Source: Ischnura elegans
Lineage: Eukaryota > Arthropoda > Insecta > Odonata > Coenagrionidae
Length of the DNA: 64,000 nt
NCBI RefSeq assembly: GCF_921293095.1
Contig: NC_060253.1
Span: 71,957,992 to 72,021,991 of the forward strand
Direction of reading: 5' to 3'
The first letter of the stretch is position 1. Each line of letters begins with the position of its first letter. The notes under the pieces were generated by a model, which was given only the letters and a program-made list of their open reading frames with translations, made no database searches and was not told the origin of the DNA. The translations under genes and the position numbers were made by a program. Shown in pieces: positions 11,660 through 24,119 of the stretch.

Positions 11660-12655
11660 CAGAATATGCAATCCTCATACCACCCAAGCTCCCACGACGC
11701 AAAGTTATGACTACTTGCCTGCACTACGTGCAAGGGGGAGACATCGCATTGCACATGGGCCTAATTCGGATCCGTAGGAATAATTGTCTCCAGCTATCCG
11801 ATTCCAAGGGCAACGAGGTAGTTCACGGAGTGAAGTGTTTCCCCTTGAACTAAAGGAACTCAGGTTCAAACGCGAAAGCTTGGATTGTCCACCACTGGGT
11901 TGTGGGACAAGGTGAACTCCACCCTCACTGAATGCAATAAGCCTAAGGGAAAATCGGTACGTAACTGTGTCATCTTGCATTCATCGATGTACACAGTGCT
12001 AAGGATTACCAAGGCTGACTCGACTTAAACCGTAGAGTTAAAATGAATATGGGTTGAGTGAGTCGAAAAGAACTTTTGAAAGCCCTAAAAAAATTCGCTA
12101 TTTCTAAAGGGATCACGATTATATTTTAATCCGATTATAGCAAACGGATTAACGATTCACTTCGTATAAATGGATGACAAAAATTTTAGAATACATTATG
12201 GATAAATGACAAAAATCTGTTCGTAACAAGATTATTTTAATAATCAGACGTAGCTGCAGCGCGGCTGAACGTGTGAGATAAATAAAACGAGTCGTATAAG
12301 ACTACAAAATTTAACCTGGTATGAAAATTTGATTTCATTAATTTTTCTAATCAATTAAGGGAGAGACTGTGCAATACTGATGAAAATATAAAAAAAAATT
12401 CAAGAAATTAAAAATAGCCATTCCATGAAAAAGAAAAAAATCCAAGAAATCCTTTTTTGCTGAATTTGAATACTATGTAGGTGGTCACGCTTAGTATTAC
12501 GAGGACTAGCTCACTACTCTAACTTACCATACAATAAACCATTTTTCCCTCATTATTTCCATCATAATATGAAAGCAATTCGGATAGTAACCTCCGGGCT
12601 GAAGGGAGAATTTTGAAACATATTCCATTTGAATTAGCGCAAAATCTCTCCTGTT
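11660..12655. other. Intergenic DNA
   Basis: Nothing recognisable. An 89-codon minus-strand ORF at 11711-11980 has no known domain. Confidence 0.5.
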
Positions 12656-12659
12656 CTTA

Positions 12660-12895
12660 CAGCCTGAACTTGGCTCCTCCTGATTATCATACGTTCACTG
12701 CAATGAACCGTGGCTTGGGGACATTTCGTTGACGATGAGAGACTTAAAAACGATGTGACACATTGGTTAATAACGCAGGCGACCACTGTTTATGAAGAAG
12801 GAATAGGTAAATTGGTAAAACGACAAATGCTTGATGATTGGGGAGGCTACGTTGAAAAATATAGGTACCTTTTGTACCTTTTGATGAGTAAATAA
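12660..12895 (+). pseudogene. Mariner-type transposase, 3' remnant
   Basis: LNLAPPDYHTFTAMNRGLG corresponds to the LAPSDYHLF segment near the last catalytic residue of mariner/SETMAR-type transposases. After a frameshift near 12712 the frame continues HFVDDERLKNDVTHWL, TVYEEGIGKLVKR and GGYVEKY, the usual C-terminal order, and stops at 12893. The 5' two thirds and the upstream DDE residues are missing. Confidence 0.8.
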
Positions 12896-12899
12896 TTTT

Positions 12900-15800
12900 T
12901 TTCTCTGCGCTGGTTTGTTTTTTTTACAGCGATTCGGAGGTTCCTGAATTTCCCTCGTAATTACCCCTAGGACACATTTTCTCGCTGAAATTGAAACGCA
13001 CCTCGGTAGGATTGGCCCTCTCATAATGAACATAAATTTGGAATGGAATCAAAGTACTTCATTTCCAAATTTTTAAGACCTGCAGACTATATGGCGACTT
13101 CCCGAACACTTCAACCATATTCGGCGAGTTTACTAACCTACTTGGCAAGCGAGTTACGCGTGCAGCCAGCCTCTCAAGGCCACTGATACTCAATCGTCAT
13201 CGGAAGGAGTGGGGATTGTTTTATTTTCCACAAGAAGGCTCCATAGAGATTTAATGAATCAATAGGTACACTGAATTCAAACATTTTGTTCCTATTGAAT
13301 AACAAACGCTGCTTTCAATAAAGACATGCCTTGGTTAGAGAAAGATAACATTAAGCTCTAAAAACGTTTATCGCCGCTTTTGAAATGAGAACTTTAATCA
13401 GCCAAATACACTGGTCGGTGGCCAATTCCTAAAGAACCAGCGGATTAACTGTAAAATTATTTAGCCATTCGTAATTCGGAATTTATACGATCCTAAACTT
13501 GTAATACCCATGTATTTAATAGAGTGATAATCTTACTATAGACAAAACTAAACTTATCGAAGAATTAGCATTTAAATTGATGCTAATTTACGATCATTTA
13601 CCCATAGGATGTCTTGTCTCATTGTCAGCCATATGCCGGGGTAATTTAGCCCATAGTAATTGTTCAATGCATTCTGTCATCTAACTACATCAAAATAAAA
13701 GCTAAATCATGAAATATAGAAGTTTGAAAGGGTGGGATTCGATGCCCAAATTCATGATGGAGAAAATGTTTCGTTAAATATACAATTCCATTTTTTCATT
13801 TTGCGATGAAACTTCTTGTATACGATAGCACTGAAGCATCTCACACAATCCAATAAGAGACTAATTCTATTTAGAATAATATGATACCACAATGCAATAT
13901 TTGGATACAATAATAATGATAAACTCAACAACTTTCAAAGCTCTCAAAATTACACCGCAACTAAATATTTTTGGAATGCAGACGTATGCGTTGTCAGTAA
14001 TCTACGATATCCTTCTCAAGGACCTTAAAAGCATGAATGGCATTATTATCAGGCTGCTATATAAGTGACGTTTACAATAACTTTGTAACAGCCGCAGTTG
14101 TAATTTTACTTTATTTTCCGAATTTATAATTCTATATGCCCGTATTTTAGCAGCTAGGGCGCCTCAAGTTGGCACAAAATAGAAATGTGTAACGTATATT
14201 TATAGAATTTAATCAATTATTCATCAAGTAATGTTGGACAGCATTTGCCATCTCAGCCTTACTGTATATTCTAGTCAGGTTATTAAAACGTGCGCGGTTA
14301 GAATCTAAGTGTAGAACTACTTTTCAAAGTTCCCCGCGTATTGCTTTATAAGAACAACGCATCTTCTTCTGCGGGAGAACTCGTCAAGGCTTCTGATGAT
14401 TCTCACCTCAAATACTCTTCAAAAATTCCCTATACATATAGTACATCTTTCTATAATTCAACACCATATACTAAAAGTAAGTAACCATGTCACCATTACC
14501 ATGTTCACCAAGCTCACGTTAAATGTAATAAAAAATGGAAAAAGTGGCGACTTGTATCAATGTCATTTAGAGTAAGGGTTCTGGTCTTTCGACTGGACCA
14601 TTACGGGACCATTGCCAATGAGATGAGGGGATGAATTCTACAAAGTGAAGGAGATGGTCTTAGCGCGTCTTTAAAACGCAGAAAAGAAATGGGGTGAGAA
14701 TCATTCTCCCGCGACCATGATGCCATGACTAGGATGGGTGCGAGCTTGCTAGCGTGGGCAATGTAATTCCAGTTTCCAGCGCGCGTGAGAAGATTTCGAA
14801 AGGCCTAAACCACGGGAAAATAGAAGGGAACATTCCTAGAGGGCAAATAAATTAGCCTATTTGCGGTGATCTTTCAACGGTTGCATACTTAACCCCATGC
14901 GCTCAAATGAGGAGTCAAGCGTCATGAAGTTCCGATGCCAAATCTTACAATGAAGAGTCTAGCTCGTCATAGATTTTTATAATTTTAGCACTATTTAGGG
15001 GAAAATATAAATAATTTGACAGCTTAACAGTGTTAAAACATCCACGATGAACATAAAGACCTCATATTTCATGAAATATGATGCATTGGAAGAAATAAAA
15101 TGATTTTATACGAGTAGCGATAGCTGTGCTCTCGATGTATTTAACTAGATACTTTACAATATGAAATGATAATCAATTATTATTTCACTGATCTGCTTTG
15201 ATTAAAAACTACAAAATATCCAATAATTCCATTTAAAAAGAACCACAGAAAAAAGAAATGGAGGATAGGAGCGCGGTATTCGGAAAAATAAATTGAAGTG
15301 GAAGGAGTTAAAATTGTGAAATAATAGATTTTTCGACTGAACGGCACCCGAATACGCAAAAGTGTCAAGAGTACCACATGAATTTTGTCTTCTGATAAGC
15401 AGTTGGTCTGTTAACAATCACTGCGGACTATTTTTCATGGGGCACATTATTGTGCAGGTTATAAAGTACAGCATTAATTTCTAAATATGGCGTGCAATTG
15501 TGAAGCGAATGATAAATTTAAATTTTGGTGCGTAAAAGTTGCTTTCAAGAGCAAAATCCGGAAAATTATCTTTTTTTGTTAGGACTGCATGACAAACTGA
15601 GAGTCTATAAGAAATGAGCATTACAAAGCTAGGAAATAGGTATAAAGATATAGCGTATAAATGAGCACGAGCGATAAAATACATTCAAGCCTGATACCGT
15701 AGAATCTGATTATGTTCATATCGTAATATCTGTATAGGTATTTATCCATAGTATTCTATTTACTTGTTCGGTATTTTCATCGTCTTATTGTAAAATAAGA

Positions 15801-16010
15801 ATAATGTCGAAAAGAATGAAGTCATGCATTCGATTTTGAAAGTGAATTAATTCGGAATTGGTAAGTTCTACTGGATCTCTAAACCTTGATATATAATCTT
15901 TATAAAATCTCTAATATTACGTCACAAAAGATCCACAGGTAAATCTTAACAGGTAAACAGATAAAATCAAAAGATCTTATAAACCTAGCGCGAAAAAATA
16001 TCATCATGCG
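12900..16010. other. AT-rich intergenic DNA
   Basis: No gene, RNA gene or bounded mobile element could be recognised on either strand. Confidence 0.55.
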
Positions 16011-16015
16011 TGCGC

Positions 16016-16098
16016 AAAAAAAATCTCTGCAATAAAAATACGCTTACGCTCATATTGAAAAAAAATCTCAGCAATAAAAATACGCTACGGTTATATTG
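16016..16098. repeat. 42-bp tandem duplication
   Basis: Two adjacent units AAAATCTCWGCAATAAAAAT followed by ACGCT..CG.T.ATATTGA differ at a few bases. Confidence 0.75.
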
Positions 16099-16099
16099 A

Positions 16100-19000
16100 A
16101 TGATAAATCATGCCTATTACGATATCTAAATGGTATCAGAGTGAATTAAATTAAGACCTGGTAAATTTCGTGAATTCCAAACAAGCTTTCATGTACAAAA
16201 CCCCTCACATTTTTCAATATTTCCGTGCCATTATAAGAAGCCAATACTAATTTACATTAAAATATTACGTTGAACATGCAAATTTTACTTTATATCACTA
16301 CGAACCCAAAGTTCCCTGAAGTTCCCATGAACTACTGAATACATATACAATTTTCTATGAAGAAGATATTTATCCTAAACGCAAAATTCGACCCTTCTTA
16401 GAGTCATAAGGACTTTGTGACGACCGTTTTAACAGCCGACTGGAAAGCCAAATCCTGAAATGGCTTCCATAATATTCGACGTAGTGGCAACGTAGCGCTC
16501 TTGTTACATTATTTTATATGCCATGCAAAAAAAGCATTTTGACTCTAAGTTTCTTTCGTGAGTAAGCTACTCACACAGGAATCCTTGTATGACCTTCCCG
16601 ATATCAGTTTTCCACGTAAAACTTCCTAATGAGCTGTCTCCACAGCAGTCGCAATAGAATTACACCGCTATGCCCGCGGATATGAGATCCTAATTTGATT
16701 AGACCGAGCTCATGATCCCTAACTCTCGCAGAAAGGTTTTGACCAACGGCAGACCACCGCAGGCATAAAGAATGTTCCCTGCTTTTTTTCACTTGCGCAT
16801 TTACTCAGCCCTTAAACTACGGTAACGGCCCCTAACAAAGAGACAGCTGGCCACGAAAAGATTTGGGGGAACCAATTACAGCATCGAGGATATCCAACTT
16901 TACGTTTACAGCCGCCGGGGATTGAAATGGGAAGGGAGACATAAAATGCGACCCGTAGATTTGAGGTGGCCGATGTATATGACCAAGGGTTATGGCCTCG
17001 AGGGAGACACATGAATTCCACCGCTACCCTTGGAACGCGGAATTACGCCTTGAGGACCGAGAGATGGAAGCAGATTTTGATCCACGATATTCTTGGTTAT
17101 GTCTTTGATATACCTATACTTTTATGTGGGCATTTTGCCGCAGAAAAGTCTGAGAAAATGTATCTTTTAGTCATTCTTAATTAGTTTGATAGACAATGAT
17201 CACACACAAATTATTTTTGCATGATCGAACGTATTTTTATTAATTAAAAGTAACGTTTAAAGAATGTTTCATTAAAATATTACATCGAAAATGATAATAG
17301 TTGAAAGTTTTATCCCGTTGAGTCTTAGCAACTTCGAAATCCTTCGAACTCTGACAACACTGAAAAGTTAACAACTAGCAATTTCGGAAACAAGATTTTC
17401 TGACAAATCGAATCTGAATTAAAGAAAAAATATAAGGAAATGGTTTTTTTGCCAGGAAGACTTCATTAGTACATATATTTTTATATATATTTTTCATCAA
17501 TTCCACGAAGGACTAGGGCAAATGAAAATTCCATAAGAATTTTTGTAACACAATCCCCAAATTCCAACACATCTCCAAAGAATGAAAACCTGATACAAAA
17601 TCTGATATTGTCTATGAGATAATGAGAGCAGCGGGAAGAGTGTCAGATCGCCTTTCTCTATCAGAGAGCTCCTTTACTTCGCCAATATCTGCTTCACCAC
17701 CATTCAATGCATTGGTATATGCATACAAATGAAATACGTCGGCGTTTGATCTACGATTTGATGCTTCTAAATTCCTTTTTTAAGGTTTATTAAAGAAGGG
17801 TTTCTATTAATCAAATCAAAAATGTATTTACGTACTTTATCCAAAGCCCATGCGTAGAAGATAACTCTGCGGGTATTAACGTTGGTTACTCATTGTAGTC
17901 TTAGGCGAACGTATTACGGTGATCTTAATTTCTCTAACATCTGTACCATGAGCCACAAAATAATCTATCATTCCTTCCATTGACTCTTTTTGTGAGTCCA
18001 ATTTTTCAATCGATCGTATCACAAACAAAGGGAACTACCTCTATTCGCCAGAAGCATCATATCCTTCGATATCAAAGGTCGTATTGAAATCCAGAAGTGG
18101 CGTAAACAGAGGGGAATTGAAAACACATTTCTCGCCAGGGACCTTAACAATGAGCTAATTCATTTCGTCCTCATGTAAACATTTCGTCCTCAGTTAATAT
18201 TTCGGAAAATAGTATGCAAGGTTATCTTCATTGAAAGTCGGTGAAGTATTACCATTCGTACTACTTCCTTAATTTATCTAACAATTTAAGGCGGTAATTA
18301 AGTCGATACAACAATTAATGTAGATTATAACTCTCCTAAATGAGGTTAGTAGAATTTTGTAGGGATTACAAGGCCAAACTGATATTCTTAATGATAAGCT
18401 GACATGACTGTTTCAGGCTTTGGAGAGGGAATAAACATTGGCCAACGGCAAATGTTCTTCTTAGGGTGGATGACAGTTTCAAAGCCCCTGTTAAAAACAT
18501 CAGACGGCAAAATTAATTGACCCAGCATTATTTTCATAAAGCAATATCGATACATTCATTGGTAATTATGCTGGTTATCTGGTCTTTGATTACCACTACT
18601 CAATCAATCTGAGATTCAAAGCTCAGGCGAATATCTCACTGATATCACGTCTATTCTAATTTATGATGGGCGTACTCAAAAGACTCCATAGCTATCATTA
18701 TAGCAAAAACTACGATAACCCTACGACATGATTTATTATTCTAATAGGTAGAACGCTGAATCATCAGAAGCCAATTGTCCAAATAAATTGTGAGTCAAGG
18801 AAAGTTTTTCATTAATTTTTCACGGCGTTTCCTCTTAGCGGTCAAGAAATTAAAACTGAGTTGGGTGCGGTCTGAAGTTTTCCTTGATTAATGAGTCCAT
18901 TCGATCATCATAACCTTGCTCAAGTCGTTATCATTTAAGTTTTGGAACCGTAGAAGGTCTCAGACAACGTCAATGGCAAAATTCTTGACGTTCAAATCAT

Positions 19001-20330
19001 CTAGCAAATTATGATTTGAAAAAACTCCCAATAATACGAATGCAGTATAGCATAACTTCGTTAACTCAATTAGAAATCAAATAAATCTCATGAAGGAATT
19101 TTTAAAAATGTAGCGAATTAAATAATATGAAAAGAAAGCAACAAGGAGCATGATCAAGGGAATAAAATCATCCTTTTTATATCTGTCTCGTTATCAATAT
19201 AATTTTAACGCCTGATGTATATTAATTATCTAAGTACTCCATTTTTTCCCATTTAATAATAATGATAACTGAAATTTCAGTCACGAAAACGGATATATTA
19301 GCCTAATCTGATGTGCCGAAAATGTTTATATCGATTTTTCGATTTAAATGCTTTCACTCACACTTACACTGGAATTTTATATTATTTGTAAGCAGGCAAA
19401 AATGCGAATAGAAAGCGATAGAAATCATGTATGTAACGATAAAGAGGAGGAAATACCTTAATGATAGCAGAGCCAAACAAAGGAATATGAGATTAATCAA
19501 ACGCTACATCGTGTATCATTTGAGAAGCATGGTCATTAATGCATTCACGATATTCACTGGGTTCACAGAGAAGTATTTAACGCATATAAGCGGAAATTAT
19601 AATGATAGAAGCTGACGAAAAAATTTATTTCTAGGTAAATTTTGGAAAAGTTTTCGCCCAATTGTTTGCATCAATATCTTTACCATGAAAAGGGGACACT
19701 CTTATTACGTCAAACCAAACTAGACATCAACAAACCACTCCCCTAACTTCAAAACGAAAACTTTAATCCCTCTGTCATTATATTTTACTTCCAATGTATA
19801 TATTACTTATGTTTACGCTATACATTTCATGAAATGCAGTAAGATGACTAACATTCTCCCAACCAACGATCGATAAAATATAAAGATTTTATTCCACGGG
19901 AAGAAAAACAATATGCTACCAAACTCAGCTTAAAACCATATTTTTTATCTTGCGCGTCTCAGAATATCTAAAAGATACCTCAATACCATATTAAAATCTT
20001 GGGCCCGCTACCTACTAAACAAGCCATCTCCACGAAATTTTTCCTAATCCCACCGTTTACATAAATCGCAGTCCTTCCACACATCGACGAATGGGAGGAC
20101 AATTCATGCGATCTCAGATGTAACTGGAATTATTTGTAGTGGGTACCTACACCGAGAGTTTAAGTGCTCTCAATTATCATCAAACCATTAACCATTTTAC
20201 AGATTGGTTGCGTCCTTACACCTTCTGTCACGCGTCTTTTGAAGTCGAATCAGGGCTATTATTTGAGCATCACCATGAGTTAATTTGAAAGTTTATCAAC
20301 CGTTTACAAGGCTTACAAGGAATATTTTTC
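16100..20330. other. AT-rich intergenic DNA
   Basis: No recognisable gene or bounded element. A GC-richer patch near 16600-17050 gives short ORFs on both strands with no known domain. Confidence 0.5.
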
Positions 20331-20600
20331 GAAACCGACTTGGTTGCCGAAACGTCGGCAGCCATGTCATCATTGACGCGGTGGGAAACCCGAGCAACCT
20401 TCCAAGAATATCCTTCATTTTTTAGTGCTTGGTATGGAATATGAAGTACATAACACTTCCATAAAAGTTTCAAAATATAACCTCCTGACGGAAAGAAAAT
20501 ACAGGCTTTCTACGCTATTTTTTTCTGGAAATAGAATTCTTTAAATTATATAATCCTATTCAATAAAGAAGTTTGATTAGCTTTTCCATATTTAGTATTT
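20331..20600 (+). repeat. GAAACGTCGGC repeat, copy 1
   Basis: AAACCGACTTGGTTGCCGAA, then CGTCGGCAGCCATGTCATCA, GACGCGGTGGGAAACCCGAG and CAACCTTCCAAGAATATCC. It is about 90 percent identical over its first 140 bases to 21941-22205, in the same orientation, with a more diverged AT-rich tail ending TTAGCTTTTCCAT. Confidence 0.8.
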
Positions 20601-20931
20601 AAATATCTGCCTGATCCCCCACCCCAAACTTCCCTTTATAATTCTCAGCGAGGTCTATTTCCTCCCATTTAATCTAAAACTCCTATCCTCATCCACCTCC
20701 TTCCCCGCTTACCGTAAATTATTTCCTCTAACACGATTATTAACACCGTGATTCAACTGCATTCCATATCAGAGGATTGAAACAACTTTGTAGAATTTAC
20801 TCTTGAATTCAATTAATGAATCAATGAGTCTATATAATGTAATAATCAATGTAATTTAATCTATCGTGTAATCAATTAATATAATATTTTAGAAACAAGC
20901 CTTATAGAAGTTCGTAAAACCTTTGAGTTGT

Positions 20932-21045
20932 CCTGAGGATGAGTGCCGAGTCGGAGCTCGAAACGTCGGCAAATATGAAATTTTTAACCCGGTGGCACGC
21001 CCGAGAAAAATTAACCCACGTGATTCCTCGGGAAAGCATCAAATC
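20932..21045 (+). repeat. GAAACGTCGGC module 2
   Basis: CCTGAGGATGAGTGCCGAGT, then CTCGAAACGTCGGC (core at 20959-20970), AACCCGGTGGCACGCCCGAG and CTCGGGAAAGCATCAAATCTT. Same order of motifs as the copies around it, but more diverged. Confidence 0.65.
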
Positions 21046-21587
21046 TTATTTCTAGAATCTAAATTTTTTCTACCCCACGTTTATTTTTGATCCAAACCTA
21101 GCACACATTTCTCTCGATACCCGCGGAGACTCAGAGACGGGAAAAAAATTCCAAGATAAAGCGCGAAATGGATTATGTAAGATAAGTTTCCACTCGATTT
21201 CTCTCGCTCAGTTTTATTTTTTTTATGCATTCCTCCCCGTAGAGTCTCTCTCTCTCTGAGCGAAAACTTTTGATTTCTTAAGCGTACGCCAGGGGTGAGG
21301 AGGCAGGTAAAAGGAAGTCGCGAGTTATTTTTAGACGTCCTATCCCACACGAACGGCCGCGTTGTTCCATTTGCGGAATGTTAAGAGAAGGAGTCCATCG
21401 GGGTAAAAGCTACCTCTCGTTTGCCCGCTTACGGAGCAAGGAGGCTGTCCACGGGAAATGCAATTAAGAGAGCTGGGGTCGGAAGCAGGACGGCCGACCC
21501 CAGACAGCTCGTAGAGAAGGCTTGTCGGGTGCTCCACCGGGCAATCTCCTCCATGTCCACTAACTTGCTCTCCTCAGCATCCCCATT

Positions 21588-21715
21588 CACTCCTGAGGAT
21601 GGAGTACGACTCGTTTCCCAAAACGTCGGTGGCCATGGAAGATATTACCCCGTGGATCACCGGAGCAACCTTAACTACCAGCATACGCTGGGGAAGCACC
21701 AGATCTTATAACCCA
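21588..21715 (+). repeat. GAAACGTCGGC module 3
   Basis: CCTGAGGATGGAGTACGACT, CAAAACGTCGGTGGCCATGG, ACCCCGTGGATCACCGGAGC, then CTGGGGAAGCACCAGATCTTAT. Parallel in layout to module 2. Confidence 0.65.
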
Positions 21716-21789
21716 GAACGCTTGTCCACACAAGCGGCACACCCATTGGTGCTCCCATATCGGCGACCGAAAGTAATATCCATCCAGCA

Positions 21790-21925
21790 TCGAAGCACTC
21801 TCTGGTGTTTCAACCGCGTATGACGTCTTGGAAGGCTGCTCGTGTTCCCCTTCGGGTTATTAATAACATGGATGCCGATGTTTTGGAAACCGAGTCTGTT
21901 TCCTTCTTCAGGGCTATTTAGCTCA
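21790..21925 (-). repeat. GAAACGTCGGC module 4 (inverted)
   Basis: On the minus strand: CCCTGAAGAAGGAAACAGAC, CCAAAACATCGGCATCCATG, AATAACCCGAAGGGGAACAC, then GAGCAGCCTTCCAAGACG. Same motif order, opposite orientation, lying directly before copy 5. Confidence 0.6.
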
Positions 21926-21940
21926 TCAGCCACTCCCAAA

Positions 21941-22205
21941 AAACCGACTTGGTCGTCGAAACGTCGGCAGCCGTGTCATCATTGACGCGGTGGGAAACCC
22001 GAGCAACCTTCCAAGAATATCCTTCATTTTTTGAGCTTGGTATGGAATATGAAGAACATATCACTTCCATAAAAGTTTCTCTGACGGGAAGAACATGAGA
22101 ACATGCAAACTTTTTACGCCATTTTTTCTAGAAAAATATTATTTAAATTATATAAACCTAGGTAATCAATAAACAAATTTTCATTAGCTTTTCCATTTTT
22201 AGTCA
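21941..22205 (+). repeat. GAAACGTCGGC repeat, copy 5 (partner of copy 1)
   Basis: Repeats 20331-20600 almost base for base through GCGGTGGGAAACCCGAGCAA and the AAGAATATCCTTCATTTTTT segment, then more loosely to TTAGCTTTTCCATTTTTAGT. Confidence 0.8.
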
Positions 22206-22891
22206 TTAATTATCGTCAATTTAAAAAATATTCTTAAGTCTTTCATATTCATCACATGTAAACGGTTAAAATTTTATCGTTATTTTTGCGATTTCATTAT
22301 AAATGTACCAGCTACTTTTGATAAAATCTTTGGGAATATGAGAGTAGATTAGAATCCAATCAGTAGTAATTTTAAAAGTTGAGAATAATGGCATAAAGGC
22401 AAATAATGAATACATTTTTACCAGATTAAACGATTAGTTTTTTTCTGGCATTTTACTGCTCTAATGTAGAATAAAAGTAATAAAATGAATATGGCCGGAA
22501 TTTAGCGATGCATCATCAGACTTACTTCTGGAGTACAATATTCTTCTGTGAAAAATATTTACGTAGCTGATTACGTTACATGGCATTAAACTAACTTACC
22601 TGAAATGGAAAAAAAATCATTTGAACAAACGAATCCGGGTAACTTTGAGCCCTCTCAGAAATATTTCTTCTATAAAAAAAATACGAAATCACCTTCAAAT
22701 TAAATACATTTAGAACCAAGAAGACCCAAAAAATATCTTTCCTTGCCATCTTATTGAAACCTCAACTTCAAACATCAGACAGCCATACGTTCCACAATAA
22801 GCATACATATCAGTATCCATCACGCTTATTGTTTCATTGTGGTTTGGAAGACAAAACGCCCGGGCTGTAGTTACGAAAACAAAACCTGCTC

Positions 22892-23269
22892 TTGGTATCC
22901 GAAGCGAGAGTTTTAAAGTTTCAATCTTTTCGCATCGCCGAATATTTTAAGGGACGAAGGTGCTACGTCACTGTCTGCGGTCGGCAAGGTATTCTGTCAC
23001 TTCGCGTCCAAGACAACAGCTTGGGACCGCTTTCTAGAAAGGAAACGGGTCTTTCGCGGACTTCAATTCCTAACCATTCTCCACCTCACATACATTATGA
23101 AGCCACCACCATTGTCGACAAGTGTCAGGGCAATGAGGTCATACACCATGCCACAGAATCACTCCTCAAGGTCCGTTTTGCCCTTCATTTTCTCAGTGTG
23201 CCTCCACAGTCTCTTGTTTTGTTTGATAAAAATTATAGGGTAATCGCCAGCGCAGACTGTGAAGAATGA
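22892..23269 (+). other. Unrecognised 125-codon ORF containing a duplicated segment
   Basis: The longest open frame in this part. I recognise no domain. Its middle (23045-23177) is repeated at 23984-24117 with the frame still open in both, but a start with no splice support and a window full of repeats make a real gene doubtful. It may be a fragment of an unidentified mobile element. Confidence 0.2.
23045..23177 (+). repeat. 133-bp direct repeat, copy 1
   Basis: Starts ACGGGTCTTTCGCGGACTTC and ends CTCCTCAAGGTCCGTTT. About 95 percent identical to 23984-24117, 939 bases away. Confidence 0.85.
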
Positions 23270-23394
23270 AGATGAGTAATTGGCTTATTAGGAAGAAGAG
23301 ATATCGTTTTACTAAAAGGGGAACGAAATAAAACAGATCATGATATACTCTATCAAATAAATATACTCCAATGCATGTCAAAGAAACGGGAATA

Positions 23395-23485
23395 TGCGAT
23401 CGTCCAATGTTAATCGTTAAAAGTTTTATCGGATAAAAGTCCGAATTGGCAGCATTTTCGGAGGAATGGCAATAAATAAATACAC
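23395..23485 (+). mobile_element. tRNA-derived SINE, copy 3 (5'-truncated)
   Basis: Only the 3' part remains: CGTTAAAAGTTTTATCGGAT, then CAGCATTTTCGGAGGAATGG and CAATAAATAAATAC, matching the tails of copies 1 and 2. Confidence 0.55.
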
Positions 23486-23983
23486 ATCTATCAACAGACC
23501 AAAATCGGAGTGAATTATATGCCCAAGAGAAGATATTTAAGCGGAACTATAATAATAACTAAGGCGTTTCTGTTCTCGATAAGCAATGACCTATTGGTTC
23601 CAGGTTTGAATCTGAATGAGGGCCTTTTGGACGGTACCCAAAAATATTCTCGTCGTGCGATGTGACTTATGCCCAAGGCATACAGCTTAGAATAAAGGAA
23701 AAACCCTGAATGTGTGAATTCACACGTTAGTGACTTAGTTTGGGATGGGATCGACGGATAAGTATTTTACGGACAAAATCCGCGTATAGTATGACTTAAA
23801 GGTCCAATACGATCAATTAAAAGAAAATTGGCTATAGCTTCACCCACTGACAACGTCTGGTCTAGCGGAAATGTTTACATTTTAAGGGAGCACTAAGTGT
23901 TAATTCACGTGAAAATCGGCAGCACGTGAAAATATAAATGCTTCAAGCATAAAGCTCCTTCGCCAATTAGAAATTTACTGACA

Positions 23984-24117
23984 ACGGGTCTTTCGCGGAC
24001 TTCAATTCCTAACCATTCTCCACCGCACATACATTATGAAGCCACCATCATTGTCGACAAGTGTCAGGGCAATGAGGTCATACACCATGCCACTGAAGCT
24101 CTCCTCAAGGTCCGTTT
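23984..24117 (+). repeat. 133-bp direct repeat, copy 2
   Basis: Same boundaries as copy 1. The differences include a Thr/Ile and a Ser/Ala codon change, and the rest are silent; both copies stay open in that frame. Confidence 0.85.
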
Positions 24118-24119
24118 CC

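Noticed and set aside
16016..16098. CRISPR-like repeats
   Set aside because: Only two adjacent units with no spacers, in eukaryotic DNA.
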